Of a DNA stretch of 64,000 nt, positions 1 through 8,539 are shown in pieces. Under the pieces are notes generated by a model, which was not told the origin of the DNA, did not search any database, and was given only the letters and a program-made list of their open reading frames with translations. Source of the DNA: Streptomyces changanensis (GTDB lineage: Bacteria > Actinomycetota > Actinomycetes > Streptomycetales > Streptomycetaceae). Each line of letters opens with the position of its first letter. Position 1 is the first letter of the stretch. Where the stretch lies: NCBI RefSeq assembly GCF_024600715.1, contig NZ_CP102332.1:6386001-6450000 (forward strand). The letters are read 5' to 3'. The translations under genes and the position numbers were made by a program.

Positions 1-1
1 G

Positions 2-472
2 GCCGGCAGCACGTCGTACTACTTCCGCACGCGCAGCGCTCTGATCAGCGCCTGCTACCTCCGCCTGGCCGAACTGTCGGTCGCCGACGTGGACCGTTGG
101 GAAGCGGAGCACGGGCGCCCGGACCCGGATTCCGCCGCGGAGGCGCTGGCCGCGCTGCTGCACCACTGGCTGACGGTGGAGCGGGACCGCCAGATCGCCC
201 GCTTCGAACTCAGCCTGGAGGCGACCCGGCGACCGGAACTGCGCGCCGACCTGCAGACCGCCGGCCTCGCCGCACGGTCCAGGGCCGCCGCCCTGCTGGC
301 GGCGCTCGGCGCTCCCGACCCGGCGGCGGCCGCGGACCTGCTCGTCGCCTGGACCGACGGCCTGCTGTACGACCGGCTCGCCGGCGCGATGGCCGCGACC
401 CGCCCGGTGCCCGACGCGAGCGAGCTGACCCCGGTCGTCCGGCGGATGCTCACCGCCGTGCTCTCCCCCTGA
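2..472 (+). CDS. TetR-family regulator, C-terminal part (5' end outside window)
   Basis: The reading frame is open from base 2, so the true start lies upstream of the window. The first visible residues, GSTSYYFRTRSAL, match the end of the TetR helix-turn-helix (recognition helix followed by a YYFxxR stretch). The remaining ~140 residues are the all-helical ligand and dimerisation domain, which differs too much between members to predict a ligand. The reading frame ends at a TGA just after LTAVLSP. No target gene is visible downstream on the same strand; its partner is probably in the missing upstream sequence. The family call is fairly sure and the ligand unknown. Confidence 0.8.
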   Translation, partial: AGSTSYYFRTRSALISACYLRLAELSVADVDRWEAEHGRPDPDSAAEALAALLHHWLTVERDRQIARFELSLEATRRPELRADLQTAGLAARSRAAALLAALGAPDPAAAADLLVAWTDGLLYDRLAGAMAATRPVPDASELTPVVRRMLTAVLSP

Positions 473-848
473 CGGACACCCGCTCCCCTGCCCGCCGTCG
501 TCCTGCGGCGTCAGGCGCGCACCGGTGTCACCGGGGGCCGTTGCGCGGGCGTCCCTCCCGCGCCCTTCCGCGCGCGTCTTCCGGATGCCCTGACGGCCGC
601 TGACCGTACGCGCCGCTGATCCGGCCCAGCCACCGGCACCCCGCCGGCCCCGAGTGGCGGCCGGGATGGTCGGCGGACCTCCGGCCGACAGTGGACCTGT
701 CGCCGCGCGGCGCCGCTCGTTGCCCTCGTCGCCCCGGTGGCCCGGCCGGTGGGACGGCGGCGGCGAGCCGGCGCGGCGACCGACCGGCCGGGACCGGGCG
801 GTGTCGGGAGCGTCGGCCGCCGTCCGGCCGGCGCTCCCTTCCGTGAGG
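473..848. other. Gap between TetR and the GAF regulator, no gene seen
   Basis: About 375 bases separate the converging 3' ends of the TetR fragment and the GAF regulator. The long open frames here have the skewed Ala/Arg/Pro composition of shadow frames and no family features. No promoter, RNA gene or clear terminator was recognised. Confidence 0.5.
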
Positions 849-2258
849 CTACGGCGCGGGACGTTGCGACCGCGTTGCGCGCGGCGAAGGACCCCGCGCC
901 GCCCACCCCGGCGCCGCCAACTCCGCGTCCAGTGCCCGCACCCGCGCCAGTACCTGCGGCCGCCGCTCCGCCGGTACCACCGCCGACAGGGCGCGCCACA
1001 CCTCCACGTCGTCCTCGCCCCACGGGCTGTGCGCCCAGTCCGCCAGCAGCTCGGGGTCCCCGCGCGCCACGAGCGCCGCACGCAGCCCGTCCGCCAGCCG
1101 CCGCCGCAACCGCGCCACTCCCGGCGCCCACGACCCCGGCAGCAGCGGGCCCGCGTACGCGCCGAGGGCGGCCGTCACCGCGCCCGACGACAGCCGCCGC
1201 GCCACGGCGTCGAAGTCCGCGTCCACCGGCGGCCCCAGCCGGTACGGCCGCGAGCGCAGCAGCTCCGGCCCCAACAGGCCGCGCAGCCGCGACAGTTCGG
1301 CGCGCAGGGTGACCGGGGTGACGGCCCCGTCCTCGTACAGCGCCGTCAGCAGCTCGTCCCCGCACAGCCCCTGTGGGTGTGCGGCCAGCACCACGACGAT
1401 CTCGCTGTGGCGTCGGCTCAGCCGTACCGTGCGTCCCCCCGCCGTGAGCAGCGCCTCGTCCCGGCCGAGCGCGCACAGGCGCACCCGGTCGGGCGCCGGG
1501 GCCGGTGCCCGCAGCGCGAGGTGGGACTCCGCCGCCCGCGCCACCGCCTGGACGAACGCCAGACTGTGCGGGTGCGCCAGCCGGTCCCCGCCCGTGACGT
1601 CCACCGCGCCGAGCAGCCGCCCGGTCCGCGGGTCGTGCACCGGGGCGGCCGCGCACGTCCACGCCTGGACCGGGCGCCGGAAGTGCTCGGCGGCGAAGAC
1701 CTGCACCGGGCGGTCGACGGCGAGGGCGGTGCCCGGCGCGTTCGTGCCCATCGCCGACTCCGACCAGCGCGCTCCCGGTACGAAGTTCATCCGCCGCGCC
1801 GACCGCAGTGTCCGCGGGTGCCCCTCCACCCACAGCAACCGCCCGTACGCGTCGCACAGCGCCACCAGGTGCTCCCCGTCCGTGGCGAACGCCCCCGTCA
1901 GCTCGCGGACCACCGGCATCACCGCGGCCAGCGGGTGCGCCGCCCGGTACGCCGCCAGCTCCTCCTCGTCCAGCTCGACGCTCGCGGCGCCCTCCGGACT
2001 CACCCGGGCCCGCGCGCACCGCCACCACGACTCCGCCACGACCGGCCGCAACGGCACGCCCCCCGCCCCGGCGGACCCGGCCCCTCCGGCCCCGCCCGCC
2101 CTCGGCGCGGCCGCGTCCCCGCCGGTCGCCGTGACGAACGCCTCATGCGCCCGGCGCAGCTCACCCGCGCGCCGCACGGGGTCCGCACCCGGCTCCAGGG
2201 CCGTCCACGTGTCGCTCAACCCGCCCTCCCCGTCGAGGCCTTCGTGCCGGGTGCCCAT
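849..2258 (-). CDS. GAF-domain transcriptional regulator with C-terminal winged-helix/BTAD-like region
   Basis: A 469-residue cytoplasmic regulator. The N-terminal half is a GAF-type sensor of the kind found in AcoR-like activators: LRPVVAESWWRCARARV, then DAYGRLLWVEG, FVPGARWSESAMGTNAPGTAL and HPHSLAFVQAVARAAE. The C-terminal part has a winged-helix-like stretch (LSRRHSEIVVVLAAHPQGL) and a BTAD-like segment, with no sigma54-type AAA domain. In related Streptomyces such genes usually sit beside an aldehyde dehydrogenase, which is absent here. The ATG at 2258 is chosen because GGGAGG lies about eight bases upstream; an in-frame start at 2285 has no such site. The ligand is unknown. Confidence 0.78.
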   Translation of the reverse strand: MGTRHEGLDGEGGLSDTWTALEPGADPVRRAGELRRAHEAFVTATGGDAAAPRAGGAGGAGSAGAGGVPLRPVVAESWWRCARARVSPEGAASVELDEEELAAYRAAHPLAAVMPVVRELTGAFATDGEHLVALCDAYGRLLWVEGHPRTLRSARRMNFVPGARWSESAMGTNAPGTALAVDRPVQVFAAEHFRRPVQAWTCAAAPVHDPRTGRLLGAVDVTGGDRLAHPHSLAFVQAVARAAESHLALRAPAPAPDRVRLCALGRDEALLTAGGRTVRLSRRHSEIVVVLAAHPQGLCGDELLTALYEDGAVTPVTLRAELSRLRGLLGPELLRSRPYRLGPPVDADFDAVARRLSSGAVTAALGAYAGPLLPGSWAPGVARLRRRLADGLRAALVARGDPELLADWAHSPWGEDDVEVWRALSAVVPAERRPQVLARVRALDAELAAPGWAARGPSPRATRSQRPAP

Positions 2259-2320
2259 CGTGGTCCTCCCGCCGCGCGCCGACAACCCGGCCCGCGCCCC
2301 CGCGCGCCCCCCTCCTCCCG

Positions 2321-2326
2321 TACAGT
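2321..2326 (+). promoter_or_regulatory. Possible -10 element of the folD transcript
   Basis: TACAGT fits the Streptomyces TAnnnT -10 pattern and lies just ahead of the ZTP riboswitch, so a transcript starting about seven bases later would include the whole aptamer. No convincing -35 was seen. Confidence 0.4.
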
Positions 2327-2416
2327 GGGGACGGGCCGTGACTGGCGCTTGGGTGGAGTACCACCGGGGAGCGGCCCGGCGGACACCGCCACCTGCCGCG
2401 CGCCTGGGCGATCAGC
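2327..2416 (+). ncRNA. ZTP riboswitch (pfl motif) upstream of folD
   Basis: The leader carries the conserved blocks of the pfl/ZTP aptamer in order: GTGACTGGCGCT and TGGAGTACCACCGGGGAGCG (2339-2373), a variable GC-rich linker, and the 3' block CGCGCCTGGGCGATCA (2398-2413). The known family senses ZTP/ZMP, which accumulates when 10-formyl-tetrahydrofolate is short, and raises expression of one-carbon genes such as folD, glyA and purH. Its place directly before folD fits exactly. The last block ends about 25 bases before the ribosome binding site, so control could be at termination or translation; no U-run terminator is obvious. Confidence 0.88.
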
Positions 2417-2447
2417 ACACACGTTCTGTCGACGCCCAGGAGGACCC

Positions 2448-3320
2448 GTGTCCACGACCGCAAGCGCCCGCCTCATGGACGGCAGCGGCCTCGCCCGCCG
2501 TCTCGTCGAGGAGACCGCCGCCCGCGCCGCCGACCTCACCCGCCGCACCGGCACCCCGCCGTGCCTGGCCACCGTCCTCGTCGGCGCGGACCCCGCGTCC
2601 GTCACGTACGTGAAGATGAAGCGCGCCCGCTGCGAGAAGGCCGGCATCCGCTCCCGTCACGTCGAACTGCCCGCCACCACCACGACGGAGGAGCTGGTCG
2701 CCACGTTGCGGTCGCTGTCGCAGGATCCCGGCGTGGACGGCATCCTGCTCCAGCACCCGGTCGGCCGGCACATCGACGAGCGGGCCGCGTTCGAGGCGAT
2801 CGCCCCCGAGAAGGACGTCGACGGCGTCACCACCAGCTCGTTCGCGTCCATGAGCTTCGGTCTGCCGGGCTTCGTCTCGTGCACGCCGGGCGGCATCATG
2901 CGACTCCTCGACGCGTACGGGGTCGACCCGACCGGCAAGCGGGCCGTCGTCGTCGGCCGCAGCGCGATCCTCGGCAAGCCCGCCGGGATGCTGCTGCTGG
3001 CCCGCAACGCCACGGTCACCTACTGCCACTCCCACACCCCCGCCGCCGACCTGTCGGCCGTGCTGCGAGAGGCCGACATCGTCATCGCCGCGGTCGGCCG
3101 GGCCCGGTTCATCACGGGCGCGGACATCAAGCCCGGCGCCGTCGTGGTCGACGCGGGCTACAACGAGGGCAACGTCGGCGACGTCGACTTCGCGTCCGCC
3201 GCCGAGCGCGCCGGCCTGATCACCCCGGTGCCGGGCGGTGTCGGCCCCATGACCATCGCCACCCTGCTGGCGCAGACCGTCGACGCCGCGGAACGGCTGC
3301 GGGGCACGACGACCGCCTGA
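2448..3320 (+). CDS. folD: Bifunctional methylenetetrahydrofolate dehydrogenase / methenyltetrahydrofolate cyclohydrolase
   Basis: A 290-residue FolD enzyme that interconverts 5,10-methylene- and 10-formyl-tetrahydrofolate with NADP+, feeding purine and formyl-Met synthesis in the cytoplasm. Visible motifs are YVKMKRARCEK (active-site Tyr and Lys near residues 48-52), VDGILLQHPVGRHID, the Rossmann stretch AVVVGRSAILGKPAGMLLL and the C-terminal PGGVGPMTIATLL. The GTG at 2448 follows AGGAGG by a short spacer and directly follows the ZTP riboswitch. The wording LLQHPVGRHID and CTPGGIMRLL differs from the usual streptomycete FolD (VQLPLP), so this is probably a second, riboswitch-controlled copy. 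A large upstream extension of the frame is an artefact. Confidence 0.95.
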   Translation: MSTTASARLMDGSGLARRLVEETAARAADLTRRTGTPPCLATVLVGADPASVTYVKMKRARCEKAGIRSRHVELPATTTTEELVATLRSLSQDPGVDGILLQHPVGRHIDERAAFEAIAPEKDVDGVTTSSFASMSFGLPGFVSCTPGGIMRLLDAYGVDPTGKRAVVVGRSAILGKPAGMLLLARNATVTYCHSHTPAADLSAVLREADIVIAAVGRARFITGADIKPGAVVVDAGYNEGNVGDVDFASAAERAGLITPVPGGVGPMTIATLLAQTVDAAERLRGTTTA

Positions 3321-3401
3321 CGGAGGGCCGCCTCCCGGAGTCGTCCCCGGGCCGGGGGCCGTGACGGACCGCCCGGTACGGTCGGGATGTCCGTCCGCGC
3401 C

Positions 3402-3474
3402 GGGCGGCCCCCGGGCGCCGGGCCCGGACACGGGTGCACGGGCCCCGGTGCGGCCCCGGGCGCGGAGGGCCGCC
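3402..3474. terminator. Long imperfect hairpin between converging folD and SWIM gene
   Basis: Outer arms GGGCGGCCC (3402-3410) and GGGCCGCC (3467-3474) enclose further GC-rich complementary segments. It sits between the two converging 3' ends, as a bidirectional terminator would. There is no T-run. Confidence 0.45.
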
Positions 3475-3500
3475 GCCGTACCCCGCGCGCCCCGGCGCCG

Positions 3501-4985
3501 TCATCCCAGGTCGTCCCCCTCCAGCAGCCCGGCCAGGACCGCGCCCGGATCGTGGTCGGCCGGGCCGGCGGGCGTCCACCTGCCGTCCAGCCGGCGGTAG
3601 GGCCACCAGCGGCCGTCACACCCCAGACGGAGCTGCGCGCCGGCCCCCGGCACCTCCCACCGCCCGCCGCCGAGCGACCGCAGGGCGGGTCGCCCGTCAC
3701 CGTTCCCGGCAGCGCCGCCCGAGGTGGAACCGCCCCCGGCGCGGCCGGTGGGGCGGTCCGCCGTGGGGCGGTCTCCGGCGGGGCTGTCCCCGGAGGGGAC
3801 GACGGCGGGGCTGTCCCCGGCGGGGGCGTCCCAGGCCCGCGCGAGCAGGGCCTCGGCGCGGGCCAGCACGTCCGGCGCCGGCGTGCACTCCTCCTCCAGG
3901 ACGGCGAGGCCGGCCGCACCACCGAGCCGCCAGGCCCGTACCGCCGCCGCCATGTCCGCCGCGTCCCGTCCCGTGCCCGCCGCGAGCCGCGCCACCACGG
4001 CGGGAACGGCCGCCGCGGTCGTGGCGGCGAGCCGCACGGCGTCCCGGCGCACGTCCGGCGGCCGGTCGTCCGCCGGTGCCGCAGGGACCGCGCCCAGCGC
4101 CTCGGCCAGCATCCGCCGCGCCCGTACCGCCGCGTCGGCGGCCAGCACCTCCAGCGCCGCCGGATCCACCGCGCCACCGCCGGTACCGCCCCCGCCCGCA
4201 CCGGGGGAACCGCCCGTACCGTCCGTGCCGCCGGTGCCGTCCGTGTTGTCGTCACCCGTGACGAGGGACGGCGGTTCGCCGGCGTCCTCCGGTACGGGCG
4301 GCGGCCCGGGGAGCGCGGGCAGGATGCCGCCCATCGCGAACGCCTCGTCCGCCCGGACACCCGCCGGCCCCCCGCTGCCGGCCCCGGCGCGTGCGTCGGC
4401 GCCGGCCGCCGCGGTGCCGCCCGCGGTCAGCTCCGCGAGCAGCCACCGCTCACCCCGCCCCCGCGCCAGGAGCAGCACGAAGGGGTCCCGGTCGAGGAGC
4501 CGCGCCACCTGGTAGCACAGGGCCGCCGTGTGCGGGCAGTGGTCCCAGGCGCCGCAGCCGCACTCCGCCTCCAGGTCGCCCATGCCCGGCAGCAGGTCGA
4601 CGCCGACCGCCGCCGCGTCCTCGACGAGGTACGGCGGCACGTCCCGGTCGAGCAGCGCGGCGACATGGCCGGCGCGGGCCGCCGCCGTGGCCGCGAACCG
4701 TTGCCAGTCCCCGTCCGACAGCTCCTGGACGAGCACGTCGGCGCGGTGGGCGGTGCCGTCCCGGTCCGTGACCACCGCGGTGATCCGGCCGGGCCGGACG
4801 GTGACGGCCCCGACCGCTCCGGCCCGCGCCCGCGCCCGGCCCTGCCGCAACTGCCGGCCGTCGAGGGCCGAGTCCTCCAGGGTTCGTAGCCAGGCCCGGC
4901 CCCACCACGTCTCCGCGAAGCCCCGCCCGCGGGCGGGTGGCAGCGCGGCGAAGGTCGCCTCGTCACCGTGATCGGCACCGTTCAT
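3501..4985 (-). CDS. SWIM zinc-finger protein, partner of the SNF2 helicase
   Basis: A 494-residue cytoplasmic protein. The SWIM signature CxC...CxH is present as CGCGAWDHCPH (C142, C144, C150, H152), a zinc-binding module for nucleic-acid or protein contacts. The N-terminal AETWWGRAWLRTLEDSALD is the usual opening of actinobacterial SWIM proteins encoded beside SNF2 helicases. The middle is Gly/Ala/Thr/Pro-rich and low in complexity (around residues 225-290). The ATG at 4985 overlaps the last four bases of the helicase gene, so the two are translationally coupled and probably act together on DNA or on protein-DNA complexes. The exact process is unknown. Confidence 0.85.
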   Translation of the reverse strand: MNGADHGDEATFAALPPARGRGFAETWWGRAWLRTLEDSALDGRQLRQGRARARAGAVGAVTVRPGRITAVVTDRDGTAHRADVLVQELSDGDWQRFAATAAARAGHVAALLDRDVPPYLVEDAAAVGVDLLPGMGDLEAECGCGAWDHCPHTAALCYQVARLLDRDPFVLLLARGRGERWLLAELTAGGTAAAGADARAGAGSGGPAGVRADEAFAMGGILPALPGPPPVPEDAGEPPSLVTGDDNTDGTGGTDGTGGSPGAGGGGTGGGAVDPAALEVLAADAAVRARRMLAEALGAVPAAPADDRPPDVRRDAVRLAATTAAAVPAVVARLAAGTGRDAADMAAAVRAWRLGGAAGLAVLEEECTPAPDVLARAEALLARAWDAPAGDSPAVVPSGDSPAGDRPTADRPTGRAGGGSTSGGAAGNGDGRPALRSLGGGRWEVPGAGAQLRLGCDGRWWPYRRLDGRWTPAGPADHDPGAVLAGLLEGDDLG

Positions 4986-7900
4986 CGTCCACGCCCCCCG
5001 TCCGTCACGTGCGCCCCACGCGCCCCGTCCGCTTCACCGGTCCCACCCGTGTCACTTCTTCCGCCTGTGCCGCTCGCGACGCCCGTGCTGCCCGTGCCCG
5101 GGTTGCCCGTACGCCCCGTGCGACCCGTGCCCGGGTGTCCGCGGGCGGCCGTGTCGGCTCCGGCACCACCGCCGGGGCCGCGCAGCTCGACCAGCTCCGC
5201 CAGTTCGGCGTCGGTCAGCTCGGTGAGCGCCGCCTCGCCGGCGCCGCCCAGTACGGACTCCGCCAGCCGCCGCTTGCGGGCCAGCATGTCCGCGATGCGG
5301 TCCTCGACCGTGCCCTCGGCGACCAGCCGGTGCACCTGTACGGGCTGGGTCTGCCCGATCCGGTACGCCCGGTCCGTGGCCTGCGCCTCCACGGCGGGGT
5401 TCCACCAGCGGTCGTAGTGCACGACGTGCCCGGCCCGCGTCAGGTTCAGCCCCGTTCCCGCCGCCTTCAGCGACAGCAGGAACACCGGTACCTCGCCGTC
5501 CTGGAAGCGGCGCACCATCTCCTCGCGGCGCGCGACCGGGGTGCCACCGTGGAGGAGCTGCGTCCGTACGCCCCGGGCGGCCAGATGGTCCTGGAGCAGC
5601 CGGGCCATCCGCACGTACTGGGTGAACACGAGCACGCTCCCGTCCTCCGCCAGGATCGTGTCGAGAAGCTCGTCGAGCAGCTCCAGCTTCCCCGAGCGGT
5701 CCGCGAGCGTCGGAGCGTCCTCCTCCTTGAGGTACTGCGCCGGGTGGTTGCAGATCTGCTTCAGCGCGGTCAGCAGGGTGACGACGAGGCCGCGCCGCTC
5801 CATGCCGTCCGCGGCGGCGATGGCGGCGAGCGTCTCGCGGACCACCGCCTCGTACAGCGCCGTCTGTTCCGTCGTCAGCGCCACCGCACGGTCCGTCTCC
5901 GTCTTGGGCGGCAGCTCCGGGGCGATCCCGGGGTCCGTCTTGCGGCGGCGCAGCAGGAACGGGCGGACCAGCCGGGCGAGGCGCTCGGCGGCCGCGGGGT
6001 CGGCGCCGCCCTCGACGGCCCGGGCGTAGCGGTCGCGGAACGTGCCGAGCCGGCCGAGCAGTCCGGGTGTCGTCCAGTCGAGGATCGCCCACAGCTCGGA
6101 CAGGTTGTTCTCCACGGGCGTGCCGGTGAGCGCCACCCGCGCGCGGCCGCCGACGGCGCGCAGCCTGCGGGCGGTGGCCGAGTACGGGTTCTTCACGTGC
6201 TGGGCCTCGTCGGCGACGACCATGCCCCAGTCCGCGCGGGCGAGACGCTCGGCGTCCAGCCGCATCGTGCCGTACGTGGTGAGGACGAACGAACCGTCGG
6301 CCACGCCTTCCAGGTCGCGGCCCGGGCCGTGGTACCGGCGTACGGGCGTGCCGGGGGCGAACCGCTCGATCTCCCGCTGCCAGTTGCCCATGAGCGACGT
6401 GGGGCAGACGACGAGCGTCGGACCGGCCGCGGCCGGTTCGGTCTGCCGGTGCAGGTGCAGCGCGATGAGCGTGACGGTCTTGCCCAGGCCCATGTCGTCG
6501 GCGAGGCAGGCCCCGAGGCCGAGGGACGTCATGCGGTGCAGCCAGTTCAGCCCGCGCAGCTGGTAGTCGCGCAGCGTCGCGGTGAGCGCGGCGGGCTGCC
6601 CGACCTCCTGGTGGCCGCCCTCCGGGTCGGCGAGACGGTCGCGCAGTTCCCGCAACCAGCCCGACGCCTCGACGCCGACCCGGCGGCCGTCCACCTCCGT
6701 GGTGCCCGTCAGCACCGCTCCGAGCGCCTCCACCGGCGTGATCTTGCGGTCGCGCCGCTCCCGGGCCCGCCGTACCTCCTCCGGGTCGACCAGAACCCAC
6801 CGGTCGCGCAGCCGGACCAGGGGACGGCCCGCCTCCGCGAGCCGGTCCAGCTCGGCGCGGGCGAGGGGCCGGTCGCCGACGGCGAAGCGCCAGTCGAAGG
6901 AGAGCAGGGCGTCGGCGGAGAGGAGCGACGGCAGCCCGGATTCGCGTCCGTACGGGGGGCCGTCGCCCTCGCCTCCGCCGTGCGGAGGTCCGACCACGGC
7001 GCGGGTGGTCAGCGACCGTGCCAGGTCGCGGGGCCAGTGCACCTCCACGCCGTTGTGCGCGAGCGCCCGCCCGGCGGCGCCCAGCAGTTCCGCTACCTCC
7101 TCGTCGGCGAGTTCGAGCGCGTCGGGCACGGTGGCCGACAGGAGCGGCGACAGGGCGGGCCAGACCCGGGCGGCGCGGCGCAGAGCGAGCAGCGCGTCCC
7201 GGCGGGCCGAGGCGCCGAAGGCCGTCCCGGCGGCGCCCGACCAGACGTCGGAGGCGTCCGCGACCAGCGCGGCCTCGGCGACGCTGTGCAGCTGCGGCAC
7301 GGCGCGGAACGCCGGTCGGTGCCCGGTGCTCCCGGCGACGGCGTGCCCGGCCCCGGCCCGCGCGTCCCCGGTCGTGTCCCGGGCCGTCTCGTAGGGGTCG
7401 GTGCCGACGGCGGACGGGTCGGCGCCGGACGGGTCGTGGGCGGACGGGTCGTCGCCGGCCGTGTCGTCCGCGAACGCGCCGGCGGTGGCCGGGTCGTCCG
7501 AGGCCCCGCGGACGGTGGCCGGGCCATCGGGGGCCGCGCCGTCCGTGTCGAGGCCGGTGACCTCGATGCGCAGGGAGAGCCGCACCCCGGCGTCGTGCCC
7601 GGCCGCCACCTCGGCGGCCCAGTCGCGCAGGCCGGGTACGTACTGCGGTTCCTCCGCCGCGTACGGCGCACCGCCCGTGGCGAGGGGTGCGGCGGGCGTG
7701 CGCGGCAGTGTGTCGGCCACCGCGTCGAGGAAGGCCCGCAGCAGCGTCTCCGGCTCGGGGAGCAGGACCGCCCCGTCGCCGTCCGTACCGGCGGGCAGGG
7801 CGTGGGCCGCGGGCGGCATCGACGCGGCGAGCGTCCGCAACCGGTCCAGGTCGTCGGCGGGGAGCGGCCCCGCCCGCCAGGCGTCGTGGCCGGCGGGGCT

Positions 7901-8242
7901 CAGGCCCGGCAGCAACCGGCCGCGTGCGGCGACGCGCAGGGCGAGCAGCGCGGCGGCGCCCCAGAAGGCGCAGGACGGCGACGGTTCGGCGACGGCTCCG
8001 GCGCCGACTCGGGCCAGCAGGGGCAGCGCGTCCGCGACGGGCAGGCAACGAGCCGGGACGCGCCGGGGGAGGGCGTCGTCGTCGACGACCGTGACCTTCT
8101 CCAGGGAGCCGCGCCCCGACGGTGCGGGCAGCGGCCCGTCGTCGGGCACCAAGAAGGCGACGCGACCGGTACGGGCGGGGTCGGCGGGGAGGAAGAGGGT
8201 GGAGCAGCGGGCCAGATCGGTGAGTGTGGGGTCCCAGTGCAC
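4982..8242 (-). CDS. SNF2/SWI2-family helicase-like ATPase
   Basis: A 1086-residue ATP-driven DNA translocase. The C-terminal half has the full SNF2 motif series: LRDYQLRGLNWL, Walker A DMGLGKT (about residue 581), VVCPTSLMGNW, Walker B VVADEAQ (DEAQ rather than DEAH), LTGTPVENNLSELW, then the helicase C domain with VFTQYVRMARLLQDHL, FLLSLKAAGTGLNLT and DRAYRIGQTQPV. The N-terminal ~500 residues form the SNF2-associated region typical of bacterial members, with a Thr/Asp/Ala-rich linker around 270-300. The GTG at 8242 lies about 14 bases after a GAGG, so the start is less certain than the product. It forms an operon with the SWIM gene. Roles in repair or transcript release are known for relatives but not shown here. 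Confidence 0.93.
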   Translation of the reverse strand: MHWDPTLTDLARCSTLFLPADPARTGRVAFLVPDDGPLPAPSGRGSLEKVTVVDDDALPRRVPARCLPVADALPLLARVGAGAVAEPSPSCAFWGAAALLALRVAARGRLLPGLSPAGHDAWRAGPLPADDLDRLRTLAASMPPAAHALPAGTDGDGAVLLPEPETLLRAFLDAVADTLPRTPAAPLATGGAPYAAEEPQYVPGLRDWAAEVAAGHDAGVRLSLRIEVTGLDTDGAAPDGPATVRGASDDPATAGAFADDTAGDDPSAHDPSGADPSAVGTDPYETARDTTGDARAGAGHAVAGSTGHRPAFRAVPQLHSVAEAALVADASDVWSGAAGTAFGASARRDALLALRRAARVWPALSPLLSATVPDALELADEEVAELLGAAGRALAHNGVEVHWPRDLARSLTTRAVVGPPHGGGEGDGPPYGRESGLPSLLSADALLSFDWRFAVGDRPLARAELDRLAEAGRPLVRLRDRWVLVDPEEVRRARERRDRKITPVEALGAVLTGTTEVDGRRVGVEASGWLRELRDRLADPEGGHQEVGQPAALTATLRDYQLRGLNWLHRMTSLGLGACLADDMGLGKTVTLIALHLHRQTEPAAAGPTLVVCPTSLMGNWQREIERFAPGTPVRRYHGPGRDLEGVADGSFVLTTYGTMRLDAERLARADWGMVVADEAQHVKNPYSATARRLRAVGGRARVALTGTPVENNLSELWAILDWTTPGLLGRLGTFRDRYARAVEGGADPAAAERLARLVRPFLLRRRKTDPGIAPELPPKTETDRAVALTTEQTALYEAVVRETLAAIAAADGMERRGLVVTLLTALKQICNHPAQYLKEEDAPTLADRSGKLELLDELLDTILAEDGSVLVFTQYVRMARLLQDHLAARGVRTQLLHGGTPVARREEMVRRFQDGEVPVFLLSLKAAGTGLNLTRAGHVVHYDRWWNPAVEAQATDRAYRIGQTQPVQVHRLVAEGTVEDRIADMLARKRRLAESVLGGAGEAALTELTDAELAELVELRGPGGGAGADTAARGHPGTGRTGRTGNPGTGSTGVASGTGGRSDTGGTGEADGARGAHVTDGGRGR

Positions 8243-8539
8243 GGTGCTGACGTAGTCCTCAAATTTGACTAGCTCAGATCGGAAGGGCCGAACCTACAGG
8301 AAGGCAAGGGTGGAAGGCATGGTTCCGGTGGTGAGGTACGTCACGCGCCTGGGAATCGGTGCCACCACGGCGGCACCGAGTATCGGGAGTGGGGGAGGGC
8401 GGCCCCCCTCCGGGTCGGGTGCTGCCCCCATGGTCCGGCGCCGCACGTCGCCCATACGTTCGTAGGGCGACGCCGCCGCGACCCGATCCGCGCCCACCCG
8501 CCCCGCGCCGACACCTCGGCAGACAGACCGGAGACCGCC
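8243..8539. other. Divergent intergenic region between helicase and desaturase
   Basis: This stretch must hold the promoters of both diverging genes. Bases 8255-8290 are unusually A/T-rich for the window. A 48-codon frame starting at 8319 has no family features and was not called. The notable element is the palindrome at 8446-8472, listed separately. Confidence 0.5.
8446..8472. promoter_or_regulatory. Palindrome upstream of the desaturase, possible operator
   Basis: Perfect 8-base arms CGTCGCCC (8446-8453) and GGGCGACG (8465-8472) enclose a second inverted repeat, TACG-TT-CGTA (8455-8464). With one unpaired A the dyad covers 12 bases on each side around a two-base centre. Such a tight centre suits a dimeric regulator such as a TetR protein better than an RNA hairpin. 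It ends 67 bases before the desaturase start. Confidence 0.5.

Noticed and set aside
511..2028. 505-codon open frame opposite and across the GAF regulator
   Set aside because: It is almost entirely Arg, Gly and Ala, lies in a shadow frame of the recognisable GAF regulator and shows no family motif.
654..2447. Long N-terminal extension of the folD frame
   Set aside because: Composition is shadow-like, it overlaps the GAF gene and would read through the ZTP riboswitch; the GTG at 2448 has a proper ribosome binding site.
4937..8272. 1111-codon frame on the plus strand
   Set aside because: Antisense shadow of the SNF2 helicase, rich in Arg/Gly/Val without domains.
8319..8465. Small frame beginning MVPVVRYVTRLG
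   Set aside because: No good ribosome binding site or recognised family, and it ends across the palindrome; kept only as part of the intergenic description.
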